Shown: piece by piece, positions 1 through 6,859 of the stretch
How positions within the stretch are numbered: position 1 is the stretch's first letter
Layout: each line of letters opens with the position of its first letter
Origin: Allobosea sp. UNC402CLCol
GTDB lineage: Bacteria > Pseudomonadota > Alphaproteobacteria > Rhizobiales > Beijerinckiaceae
Length of the DNA: 64,000 nt
Direction of reading: 5' to 3'
NCBI RefSeq assembly: GCF_000745475.1
Contig: NZ_KN050692.1
Coordinates: forward strand, 451,955 to 515,954
Made by a program: the position numbers and the translations under genes
The notes under the pieces: model-generated
The model's input: only the letters and a program-made list of their open reading frames with translations
Database searches by the model: none
Told to the model about the DNA's origin: nothing

Positions 1-165
1 CTTGAACGTGTCGAGCGTCTGATCGGAGAACACGACGCCGAAGCCGAAGGTGTCGTCGGCCTGGTTGCGCTCGAAGACATCGACCGCAATCTCCGGCCAG
101 TCACGTTTCATCAGCAGCGCGAAATAGAGCCCTGCCGGCCCGCCGCCCACGACCGCAATGCGCAT
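1..165 (-). CDS. Flavin monooxygenase, N-terminal part only (2-aminobenzoyl-CoA / salicylyl-CoA hydroxylase type)
   Basis: Only the first 55 codons lie in the window; the gene runs off the left edge. The start is an ATG at 163-165 behind a strong GGAGGAGG site. The protein opens with a Rossmann FAD-binding motif (MRIAVVGGGPAGLYFALLMK) and continues with FERN and FGFGVVFSD segments. That combination is what I know from bifunctional salicylyl-CoA 5-hydroxylase/oxidoreductases and 2-aminobenzoyl-CoA monooxygenase/reductases. These enzymes hydroxylate, and in the anthranilate pathway also reduce, an aromatic CoA thioester. The divergent operon at 548-5993 carries a matching CoA ligase and beta-oxidation-like enzymes, which supports that role. 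Substrate (2-aminobenzoyl-, salicylyl- or another ortho-substituted benzoyl-CoA) cannot be fixed from 55 residues. Confidence 0.8.
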   Translation of the reverse strand, partial: MRIAVVGGGPAGLYFALLMKRDWPEIAVDVFERNQADDTFGFGVVFSDQTLDTFK

Positions 166-201
166 CGACGCCTCCTCCAGAGCACCAGCCGATCCGGCTG
201 A

Positions 202-223
202 GAATATTATTTTAAACCTAAAG
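202..223. promoter_or_regulatory. AT-rich promoter or operator motif, copy 1
   Basis: An AT-rich stretch lies 37-58 bases upstream of the leftward monooxygenase start. Read towards that gene it contains TTTAAAATAATATTC. A related stretch (CTTAAAATATGTTC) sits 22-43 bases upstream of the rightward SDR at 505-526. The shared core TTAAAATA with a nearby TTC could be two -10 boxes, or a pair of operators for the MarR protein encoded in the operon. Confidence 0.35.
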
Positions 224-310
224 TATTTTTGAGCTCAAGAGACTTTTGCAACCTTCAAATCGGACACTCAACAACGGAGCTGAAACTCCATCGAACCCCC
301 GCAGCCCCTA

Positions 311-416
311 TCCTGAGGAGCCGCGCAGCGGCGTCTCGAAGGACGGTCAAGAGACCTGCAAGTGCCTCAGGAAGCACCCTTCGAGACGCCATTACCGACG
401 GGGCAGCTCCTCAGGA
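311..416. repeat. Palindromic intergenic repeat, CTGAGGAG family
   Basis: Nested inverted repeat. The outer arms TCCTGAGGAGC (311-321) and GCTCCTCAGGA (406-416) and the inner arms GGCGTCTCGAAGG (330-342) and CCTTCGAGACGCC (378-390) are all perfect. A related element with CTCATCCTGAGGA arms occurs at 43690-43803. It lies in the divergent gap 166-547 between the monooxygenase and SDR genes; open frames across it are not convincing genes. Confidence 0.85.
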
Positions 417-504
417 TGAGGGCTTCACGCCCTGCAGACCAGCCCCGACGCCCCCAGAACGGCGCCGGCGTGTCCGCCGGCGCCCGACGAGCCGCTTGCA
501 AATT

Positions 505-526
505 GATTGAGACTTAAAATATGTTC
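505..526. promoter_or_regulatory. AT-rich promoter or operator motif, copy 2
   Basis: AT-rich stretch just upstream of the SDR start at 548, holding CTTAAAATATGTTC. It resembles the motif at 202-223 in the same orientation relative to its gene, so both divergent transcripts may share a promoter type or a regulator. No clear -35 at 17 bp could be assigned. Confidence 0.35.
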
Positions 527-547
527 TGCGGAGGAGGTCGAGCAATC

Positions 548-1303
548 ATGACTCTGCGGGAACGGCACGCGCTGGTGACGGGAGGCGGACGCGGCATCGG
601 CCGGGCCATCGCCGCGGCACTGACGCAGGCCGGAGCGCGGGTCAGCATCCTCGGGCGCGATGAAACCTCTCTGCGCGACGCCGTGGCTGCGGGAGTCGCC
701 GCCGATTTCGCTCCTTGCGACGTGCGCGACGAGAGTGCCGTCTCGTCCGCGCTCGATCATCTCTCCGGCGGACATGGCTTCGACATCGCCATCGCCAATG
801 CCGGCGCGGTCGAGACCGGCCCGTTCATGCGCAGCGACAGCGAACGTTTCCGCCGGATGGTCGAGATCAACCTGATCGGCACCGTCAATCTGTTCCACGC
901 CGTGCTGCCGGCGATGCTGGAACAGCGCCGCGGCCGGCTGATCGCCATCGCCTCGACCGCCGGGCATCGCGGCTATCCTTATGTCAGCGCCTATGTGGCG
1001 GCGAAGCATGCCGTGGTCGGGCTGGTGAAGTCGCTGGCGCTGGAGACGGCCCGCTCCGGCGTCACCGTCAACGCCGTCTGCCCCGGTTACGCCGACACCG
1101 ACATGGTCGCGAGCGGGCTCGACACCATCGCGGCGAAGACCGGCAAGAGCCGTGAGCAGGCATTGGCCGAGATGGTCAGGGACAATCCGCAAGGCCGGCT
1201 CATCGCGCCCGAAGAGGTCGCGGCCGCCGTGCTCTATCTCTGCGGGCCCGGCAGCGATGCCGTCACCGGCCAGTCGCTCATGATCAATGGTGGGGAGTTC
1301 TGA
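548..1303 (+). CDS. SDR-family NAD(P)-dependent oxidoreductase
   Basis: 251-residue short-chain dehydrogenase. It shows the nucleotide-binding TGGGRGIGRA near residue 12, NAG around residue 84, the catalytic Ser of IAIAST, and the YxxxK pair in YVAAKHA. The C-terminus with a GQSLMINGG-like segment is typical of 3-hydroxyacyl-CoA or 3-oxoacyl reductases. An upstream ATG at 521 is in frame, but GGAGGAGG at 529-536 is well placed for the ATG at 548, so 548 is chosen. First gene of a tight operon: the MarR gene follows after one base. In this setting it probably oxidises the 3-hydroxyacyl-CoA formed by the hydratase downstream during ring-product degradation; that role is inferred from context. 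Confidence 0.9.
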   Translation: MTLRERHALVTGGGRGIGRAIAAALTQAGARVSILGRDETSLRDAVAAGVAADFAPCDVRDESAVSSALDHLSGGHGFDIAIANAGAVETGPFMRSDSERFRRMVEINLIGTVNLFHAVLPAMLEQRRGRLIAIASTAGHRGYPYVSAYVAAKHAVVGLVKSLALETARSGVTVNAVCPGYADTDMVASGLDTIAAKTGKSREQALAEMVRDNPQGRLIAPEEVAAAVLYLCGPGSDAVTGQSLMINGGEF

Positions 1304-1304
1304 G

Positions 1305-1853
1305 ATGGAGACACCCTCCTCCGCCCCGATGCTCGACCGCGAGACCAAGGCCAGCGAGCGCCCCGGCGACCACAAGGACGAGCTCAGGCTCTGGCTGCGC
1401 CTGCTCACCTGCTCGACCCTGATCGAGACCGAGATCCGCAACCGTTTGCGTGAGGAATTCAAGACCACGCTGCCGCGCTTCGATCTGATGGCCCAGCTCG
1501 ACAAGACCGCCGTCGGCATGACGGTGGGCGAGGTCTCGCAGCGATTGATGGTGTCGAACGGCAATGTCACCGCCGTCGTGGCCGGGCTGGTGACGGACGG
1601 GCTCGTCGACAAGCGCTCCGCCCCGCAGGACCGGCGCGTGCAGATCCTCACGCTGACGGCGCAGGGTCGCAAGGCCTTCCGCGCCATGGCCGAACGCCAT
1701 GAAGGCTGGATCGCCGAGCTCTTCGCCGGGCTCGACCAGCCCGAGCTCGCGCAGCTCTTCCGGTTGCTCGGAGAAACCAAGACCTCGCTGCATCGTGCCA
1801 TCGCCGACCGCGCGAAGGATGCCGCCGACGAGGCCGCGAAGGGAAACGCCTGA
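1305..1853 (+). CDS. MarR-family transcriptional regulator
   Basis: 182-residue winged-helix regulator. The region around residues 30-140 (EIRNRLREEF, TVGEVSQRLMVSNGNVTAVVAGL, DRRVQILTLTAQG) is the MarR fold with recognition helix and the DxR wing. ATG at 1305 follows GGTGGGGAG; its last base is shared with the hydratase start (TGATG at 1851-1855), implying translational coupling. MarR proteins in aromatic-CoA clusters (for example BadR or the gentisate/anthranilate types) usually repress until an aryl-CoA binds. The AT-rich motifs at 202-223 and 505-526 are candidate sites. The ligand is not known. Confidence 0.9.
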   Translation: METPSSAPMLDRETKASERPGDHKDELRLWLRLLTCSTLIETEIRNRLREEFKTTLPRFDLMAQLDKTAVGMTVGEVSQRLMVSNGNVTAVVAGLVTDGLVDKRSAPQDRRVQILTLTAQGRKAFRAMAERHEGWIAELFAGLDQPELAQLFRLLGETKTSLHRAIADRAKDAADEAAKGNA

Positions 1854-2686
1854 TGATCGCCGCCAACGCCACGATCCTGCCGCTGGCGGGCTTCACGCCG
1901 CAGCATTTCGCTCTCTCGGTCTCCGGCAAGGTCGCGACGGTGACACTGAACCGGCCTGAGAAAAAGAATCCGCTGACCTTCGCAAGCTACCGCGAACTCA
2001 CGGATTTCTTCCTCGCCGCGCAGAAGGAGGAAGAGGTCAAGGCGATCGTCGTCACTGGCGCCGGCGGCAATTTCTCGTCCGGCGGGGACGTCTTCGAGAT
2101 CATCGGCCCGCTGGTTGCGATGGAAACCAAGGAGCTGCTGAAATTCACCCGGATGACCGGCGAGCTGGTCAAGGCGATGCGCGCCTGCCCACAGCCGATC
2201 ATCGCCGCGATCGACGGCGTCTGCGCCGGAGCCGGAGCCATCGTCGCCATGGCCTCCGACCTGCGCCTCGGCACGGCCGGCAGCAAGATCGCCTTCCTGT
2301 TCAACCGCGTCGGCCTGGCCGGCTGCGACATGGGCGCCTGTGCGATGCTGCCGCGCATCATCGGCCAGGGCCGCGCCGCCGAGCTGCTCTATACCGGCCG
2401 CGTGCTCAGGGGCGAGGAAGCCGAGCGCTGGGGCTTCCTCAACCGGCTCTGCGCATCCGAGGCCGTGCTGCCGGAAGCGCAAGCCCTCGCGGCCGAACTG
2501 GCGGATGGCCCCACCTTCGCCAACGCCATGACCAAGCGCATGCTCGAGATGGAATGGGCGATGTCGGTCGAGAGCGCGATCGAGGCCGAGGCCGTGGCGC
2601 AGGCCTTGTGCATGCAGACCGAGGATTTCGCCCGCGCCTATCATGCCTTCGCCGCGAAGCAGAAGCCGGTCTTCGAGGGCAACTGA
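1853..2686 (+). CDS. Enoyl-CoA hydratase/isomerase family protein
   Basis: 277-residue crotonase-fold protein. The oxyanion-hole segments are visible as NFSSGGDVFEI (about residues 74-84) and DGVCAGAGAIVAMASDLRLG (about 121-140). It hydrates or hydrolyses an unsaturated acyl-CoA. Start ATG overlaps the MarR stop by one base; the acyl-CoA dehydrogenase follows after a single base. Homologues in aerobic 2-aminobenzoate and benzoate CoA clusters act after the ring has been dearomatised or opened, but the exact reaction is not deducible. The protein is 6 residues longer than the other hydratase in this window (47415-48230) and is not a recent duplicate of it. Confidence 0.9.
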   Translation: MIAANATILPLAGFTPQHFALSVSGKVATVTLNRPEKKNPLTFASYRELTDFFLAAQKEEEVKAIVVTGAGGNFSSGGDVFEIIGPLVAMETKELLKFTRMTGELVKAMRACPQPIIAAIDGVCAGAGAIVAMASDLRLGTAGSKIAFLFNRVGLAGCDMGACAMLPRIIGQGRAAELLYTGRVLRGEEAERWGFLNRLCASEAVLPEAQALAAELADGPTFANAMTKRMLEMEWAMSVESAIEAEAVAQALCMQTEDFARAYHAFAAKQKPVFEGN

Positions 2687-2687
2687 G

Positions 2688-3932
2688 ATGAGCGGCTCCC
2701 CTCGCCTCGGCCTCGATATCCTCGGCGACACGCTGGACTGGCCGTTCTTCGAGGATCGCCACCGCGCCTTCGCCACGGAGCTCTCCGGCTGGGCCGATTC
2801 CTATCTCGCCGATTTGCCGCATGACGATGTCGACGAGGCCTGCCGGGCGCGCGTCGCGGCCTTGGGTGCGGCTGGCTTCCTGAAGGCTGCCGTGCCGGCG
2901 GCCTATGGCGGGCTTTCCGACAAGCTCGATGTCCGCACGCTCTGCCTCGCCCGCGAGATCCTGGCGGCGCATGACGGACTCGCCGATTTTTCCTTCGCCA
3001 TGCAGGGGCTCGGCACCGGCTCGATCAGCATCGCAGGCTCGGAGGCGATGAAGCAGCGCATCCTGCCTGATGTCGCGGCGGGAAAGCGCATCGCCGCCTT
3101 TGCGCTTTCAGAGAAGGAAGCGGGCTCGGACGTCGCCGCCATGGCGACGACCGCGACGCCGGACGGCAACAGCCATGTCCGCATCGACGGCGAGAAGAGC
3201 TGGATCTCCAATGGCGGCATCGCCGACCATTACATCGTCTTCGCCCGCACTGGCGAGGCGCCGGGCGCGCGCGGGCTCTCCGCCTTCCTGGTCGAGGCCG
3301 ATACGCCCGGCTTGAGCATCGTCGAGCGCATCGAGGTGATCGCGCCGCATCCGCTGGCGACCCTGCGCTTCGAGGGCTGCCGCGTGCCGCTCGAAAACCG
3401 CATCGGCGGGCCGGGCGAGGGCTTCAAGGTCGCGATGGCAACGCTCGACATCTTCCGCTCAACGGTCGGCGCCGCCGCGCTCGGCTTCGCCCGACGGGCG
3501 CTGCACGAGACGATTTCGCACGCCAATGGCCGCAAGCTCTTCGGCGCCACGCTCGGCGACCTCCAGCTCTCGCAGGCGGCCATCGCCGACAGCGCGGCTG
3601 AGGTCGATGCCGCAGCCCTCCTCGTCTACCGCGCCGCCTGGACCAAGGATCGCGGCGCCGCCCGCGTCACCCGCGAGGCGGCACTGGCCAAACTCGTCGC
3701 GACGGAGAACGCCCAGAGGGTGATCGACCGGGCCGTCCAGATCCATGGCGGCCTCGGCGTCACCAAGGGCGTCAAGGTGGAGGAATTGTACCGGGAGATC
3801 AGAGCGCTGCGCATCTACGAGGGCGCCAGCGAGGTCCAGAAGGTCGTGATCGCGCGCGACCTGCTGAAATTACATGCCGAAAAGGCAGGGGAACGCAATG
3901 ACAGCAACCGGATTCGCGAGATCAGGACATAA
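2688..3932 (+). CDS. Acyl-CoA dehydrogenase
   Basis: 414-residue flavoprotein with the full acyl-CoA dehydrogenase layout: N-terminal helical domain, FAD/substrate segment FALSEKEAGSDVAAMATT, and the C-terminal signature around IHGGLGVTKGVKVEELYRE with the YEGASEVQ motif that holds the catalytic Glu. ATG at 2688 lies one base after the hydratase stop. The 3' end overlaps the ligase start by 35 bases. It should introduce a C2-C3 double bond into an acyl- or alicyclic-CoA and hand electrons to ETF. In this cluster it probably works on a dearomatised ring or ring-opened CoA ester; this is inference from neighbours. Confidence 0.92.
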   Translation: MSGSPRLGLDILGDTLDWPFFEDRHRAFATELSGWADSYLADLPHDDVDEACRARVAALGAAGFLKAAVPAAYGGLSDKLDVRTLCLAREILAAHDGLADFSFAMQGLGTGSISIAGSEAMKQRILPDVAAGKRIAAFALSEKEAGSDVAAMATTATPDGNSHVRIDGEKSWISNGGIADHYIVFARTGEAPGARGLSAFLVEADTPGLSIVERIEVIAPHPLATLRFEGCRVPLENRIGGPGEGFKVAMATLDIFRSTVGAAALGFARRALHETISHANGRKLFGATLGDLQLSQAAIADSAAEVDAAALLVYRAAWTKDRGAARVTREAALAKLVATENAQRVIDRAVQIHGGLGVTKGVKVEELYREIRALRIYEGASEVQKVVIARDLLKLHAEKAGERNDSNRIREIRT

Positions 3933-5538
3933 GGACAGCTTTGCGCGGGACAACCTGCCGCCGCGCGAAAGCTGGCCCGATCTCACATTTGCAGAGGCAG
4001 GGTTGGCCTATCCCGAAAGGCTGAACTGCGTCGCCGAACTGCTCGACCGGCACATCACCGAGGGACGCGGCCGACGCACCGCCGTTGTCGCGGCCGGTCT
4101 CGAGTGGAGCTATGCCGATCTCGCCGACAAGGTGAACCGCATCGCCAATGTGCTGAGCCGTGATCTCGGAATGATCAGCGGCAACCGCGTGCTGCTGCGC
4201 GCCGGCAACACGCCGATGATGGTCGCGGCCTATCTCGCCGTCATCAAGGCCGGCGGCGTCGCGGTCGCGACCATGCCGATGCTGCGGGTGGGCGAGCTCG
4301 TCTATCCCCTGCGCAAGGCGAAGATCGCGCTGGCGCTCTGCGACCATCGGCTTACCGCCGATCTCGAAGCCGCCGGAGCGCAAGTACCAGAGCTTGCCCG
4401 CATCGTCGCCTTCGGCGGCGCGGAGAGCGAGCTGGAGGCGCTGATGGCGCAGCCGGGCTACGAGCATTTCGAAGCCGTCGATACCGCGCGCGACGATGTC
4501 TGCCTGATCGCCTTCACCTCCGGCACGACCGGCGAGCCCAAGGGCACGATGCATTTCCACCAGGACATGCTGGCGATCTGCGACTGCTACGGCACCCGCG
4601 TGCTGAAGGCTTCGGCCGATGACCGCTTCACCGGCTCGCCGCCGCTCGCCTTCACCTTCGGGCTCGGCGGGCTCGTGCTGTTCCCGATGCGGATCGGCGC
4701 GGCGATGGTGCTGCCCGAGAAGGCGGGCCCCGCCGATCTGATCGACGCGATCGAGCGCTACAAGGTCAGCGTCGTCTTCACCGCGCCGACCGCCTACCGC
4801 GCCATTCTCGACAAGCTCGACGGGCGCGACATCTCTTCGCTCAGGATTTGCGTCTCGGCCGGCGAGGCCCTGCCCAAGGCGACCTTCGACGCCTGGCAGG
4901 CGCGCACCGGCATCCCGCTGATGGACGGCATCGGCGCGACCGAGATGCTGCACATCTTCATCGGCGCGCCACGCGACAGGATCAGGCCGGGCTCGACCGG
5001 AATTCCGGTGCCGGGCTACGAGGCCAAGATCGTCGACGAGGAAGGGCGCGACGTGCCGGACGGCACGCCGGGACGGCTCGCGGTGCGCGGCCCGACCGGC
5101 TGCCGCTATCTCGCCGACCCGCGGCAGGCGAAATACGTGCTGAGCGGCTGGAACATCACCGGCGACACCTATCTGCGCGATGCGGACGGCTATTTCTGGT
5201 ACCAGGCCCGCTCCGACGACATGATCATCTCGGCCGGCTACAACATCGCCGGGCCCGAGGTCGAGGCCGCCCTGCTGACGCACGAGGCCGTGGCCGAATG
5301 CGGCGTGGTCGGCGCGCCCTGCCCCGAGCGCGGGCAGATCGTGAAGGCCTATGTCGTGCTGCGCGAGGGCGTCATCGGCGATGCCGCCCTGGTCAAGGCC
5401 TTGCAGGAGCATGTGAAGGCCGGTATCGCGCCGTACAAATATCCGCGCGCCATCGCCTTCGTCGAAGCCCTGCCGAAGACGGCGACCGGCAAGCTGCAAC
5501 GCTTCGCGCTCCGCCAGATCGCGCAAGGCGAGAGCTGA
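3898..5538 (+). CDS. Benzoate-type CoA ligase, probably 2-aminobenzoate-CoA ligase
   Basis: 546-residue adenylate-forming enzyme. The P-loop is FTSGTTGEPKG (about residues 204-214), then the GATEM motif, the hinge region DDMIISAGYNIAGPEVE and the C-terminal catalytic Lys in PKTATGKLQR. The N-terminus (FARDNLPP...W... YPERLNCVAELLDRH) matches what I recall for 2-aminobenzoate-CoA ligases, closely related to benzoate-CoA ligases. An earlier in-frame ATG at 3874 exists, but AGGGGAA before 3898 favours the latter; translation then overlaps the dehydrogenase end by 35 bases. It activates an aromatic acid to its CoA thioester with ATP, providing substrate for the divergent monooxygenase. Confidence 0.88.
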   Translation: MTATGFARSGHKDSFARDNLPPRESWPDLTFAEAGLAYPERLNCVAELLDRHITEGRGRRTAVVAAGLEWSYADLADKVNRIANVLSRDLGMISGNRVLLRAGNTPMMVAAYLAVIKAGGVAVATMPMLRVGELVYPLRKAKIALALCDHRLTADLEAAGAQVPELARIVAFGGAESELEALMAQPGYEHFEAVDTARDDVCLIAFTSGTTGEPKGTMHFHQDMLAICDCYGTRVLKASADDRFTGSPPLAFTFGLGGLVLFPMRIGAAMVLPEKAGPADLIDAIERYKVSVVFTAPTAYRAILDKLDGRDISSLRICVSAGEALPKATFDAWQARTGIPLMDGIGATEMLHIFIGAPRDRIRPGSTGIPVPGYEAKIVDEEGRDVPDGTPGRLAVRGPTGCRYLADPRQAKYVLSGWNITGDTYLRDADGYFWYQARSDDMIISAGYNIAGPEVEAALLTHEAVAECGVVGAPCPERGQIVKAYVVLREGVIGDAALVKALQEHVKAGIAPYKYPRAIAFVEALPKTATGKLQRFALRQIAQGES

Positions 5539-5585
5539 CCTTTCTTCCAACAGAGCCTGAACGGCCGAAATCGAGGCGATACGCC

Positions 5586-5993
5586 ATGTCCGACCATTCG
5601 CAATCCCGCGCCATCCTGCCCGAGGGCTGGCCGCAGCCGCGCGGCTATGCCAACGGTATGGTGGCGGAAGGCCGCGTGCTGGTCACCGGCGGCCTTGTCG
5701 GCTGGGACGCGCAGGGCGTCTTCGCCAAGGGCTTCGTCGGCCAGTTGCGCCAGACCTTCCTCAATATCAGGGCGGTGGTCGAGGCCGGCGGCGGGCGCGT
5801 CGAGGATATCGTGCGGCTGACCTGGTACGTCACGGATATCGCGACCTATCGCGCCAGCCTCAAGGAAATGGGGCCGGTCTATCGCGAGGTCTTCGGCCGG
5901 CACTTCCCGGCCATGGCGGTGGTCGCGGTCACCGCGCTGGTCGAGCCGGAGGCGCTGCTGGAGATCGAGGCGACGGCGGTGGTGGACGGCTGA
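5586..5993 (+). CDS. RidA (YjgF/YER057c) family protein, atypical
   Basis: 135-residue single-domain protein of the RidA fold (GRVLVTGGLVGWDAQGVF, QTFLNIRAVVEAGGG, LLEIEATAVV). Canonical RidA enamine/imine deaminases have FPARS in the penultimate strand with a catalytic Arg; here the segment reads FPAMA, so the Arg is replaced by Met. It may therefore belong to a Rid subgroup with another activity or a binding role. As last gene of the aromatic operon, 47 bases after the ligase, it could act on the amino group of a 2-amino-cyclohexenyl-CoA intermediate, which would fit an anthranilate route. That is inference. Confidence 0.85.
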   Translation: MSDHSQSRAILPEGWPQPRGYANGMVAEGRVLVTGGLVGWDAQGVFAKGFVGQLRQTFLNIRAVVEAGGGRVEDIVRLTWYVTDIATYRASLKEMGPVYREVFGRHFPAMAVVAVTALVEPEALLEIEATAVVDG

Positions 5994-6132
5994 AGACAGC
6001 CTGCGTCAAACCGCCGCGATTCCACGGCCGAGAAGACAACTCACGCAACGTCATTCATTAGGCATTCACCAAGATTCCGAGCGCAGAATCCGGGACGCGT
6101 CGCAAGATCGCGACGTGTCCCGGAGTATCTCC

Positions 6133-6777
6133 ATGTCCAGTATCAGCGGGGTGGGCGGCGGCTTCCGCCCCCACCACAAACCTCCCAGCTTCGACCAGAT
6201 CGACAGTAACAGCGACGGCGGCATCAGCCTCGACGAGTTCGAGAGTGCCGCCCCCAAGGGTGCCGACAGCGCCAAGAGCGAAGAGCTCTTCAAGAAGATC
6301 GACACGGACGGCGACGGCTCGATCACCAAGGCCGAGTCGGATGCGTTCAAGGACAAGGCCAAGAAGGCCGACAGCCTGCTGCAGTCCTTCCTGTTCTCAC
6401 TCCAGGCGGGCGGAACGCAGAACGCCCAAGCTGCCTCCGACAGCGACAGCGATAAAGACAGCAAGTCGGCCTTCGACGCGATCGACAGCGACGTCAATGG
6501 CGGGATCAGCAAGGACGAGTTCAGCGCGGCTTTCAAGGACAGCCGGCTGAACAGCGACCAGTTGAACCGGCTCTTCAGCTCGCTGGACAAGAATGGCGAC
6601 GGCTCCGTCTCGCAGGACGAGGTGAAGGCCTTCCAGTCCTCGCTGCAACAATCCGGCGAGCGGCATCATCACCGGCGGCCGCCGGAAGCCTTCCAGAACG
6701 CCTCGCAAGCCTATGGCAGCGCGTCGCAGCTCTCAGCGCAGGGCACCACCGAAACGACCTACGCCAAGGCGGCCTGA
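6133..6777 (+). CDS. EF-hand calcium-binding protein, four EF-hands
   Basis: 214 residues with four EF-hand loops: DSNSDGGISLDE, DTDGDGSITKAE, DSDVNGGISKDE and DKNGDGSVSQDE. They form two pairs separated by a linker rich in Ser and Asp. No signal peptide or membrane segment is visible; the N-terminus is a short Ser/Gly-rich stretch. A GTG at 6115 is in frame, but CGGAG precedes the ATG at 6133. Similar proteins in Rhizobiales and Xanthomonas are sometimes named XopAW-type calcium-binding effectors; nothing here shows a secretion signal, so a calcium sensor or buffer is as likely. It ends 82 bases from the convergent cysN. Confidence 0.85.
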   Translation: MSSISGVGGGFRPHHKPPSFDQIDSNSDGGISLDEFESAAPKGADSAKSEELFKKIDTDGDGSITKAESDAFKDKAKKADSLLQSFLFSLQAGGTQNAQAASDSDSDKDSKSAFDAIDSDVNGGISKDEFSAAFKDSRLNSDQLNRLFSSLDKNGDGSVSQDEVKAFQSSLQQSGERHHHRRPPEAFQNASQAYGSASQLSAQGTTETTYAKAA

Positions 6778-6859
6778 CTTCCGCCAACCGGATGCCGCCT
6801 CGCACCGTGGCAACCGCAACACTCTCGACGCCGACGGCAGAAGCCGCTGGCGCCGCTCC

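Noticed and set aside
229..510. 93-codon forward frame in the divergent gap
   Set aside because: Runs through the palindromic repeat at 311-416 and has Pro/Arg-rich low-complexity content; no ribosome site.
425..2776. Very long reverse frame (783 codons) opposite the SDR-MarR-hydratase operon
   Set aside because: It is the antisense shadow typical of high-GC genes; no domain, no start signal, and the forward strand carries complete recognised proteins.
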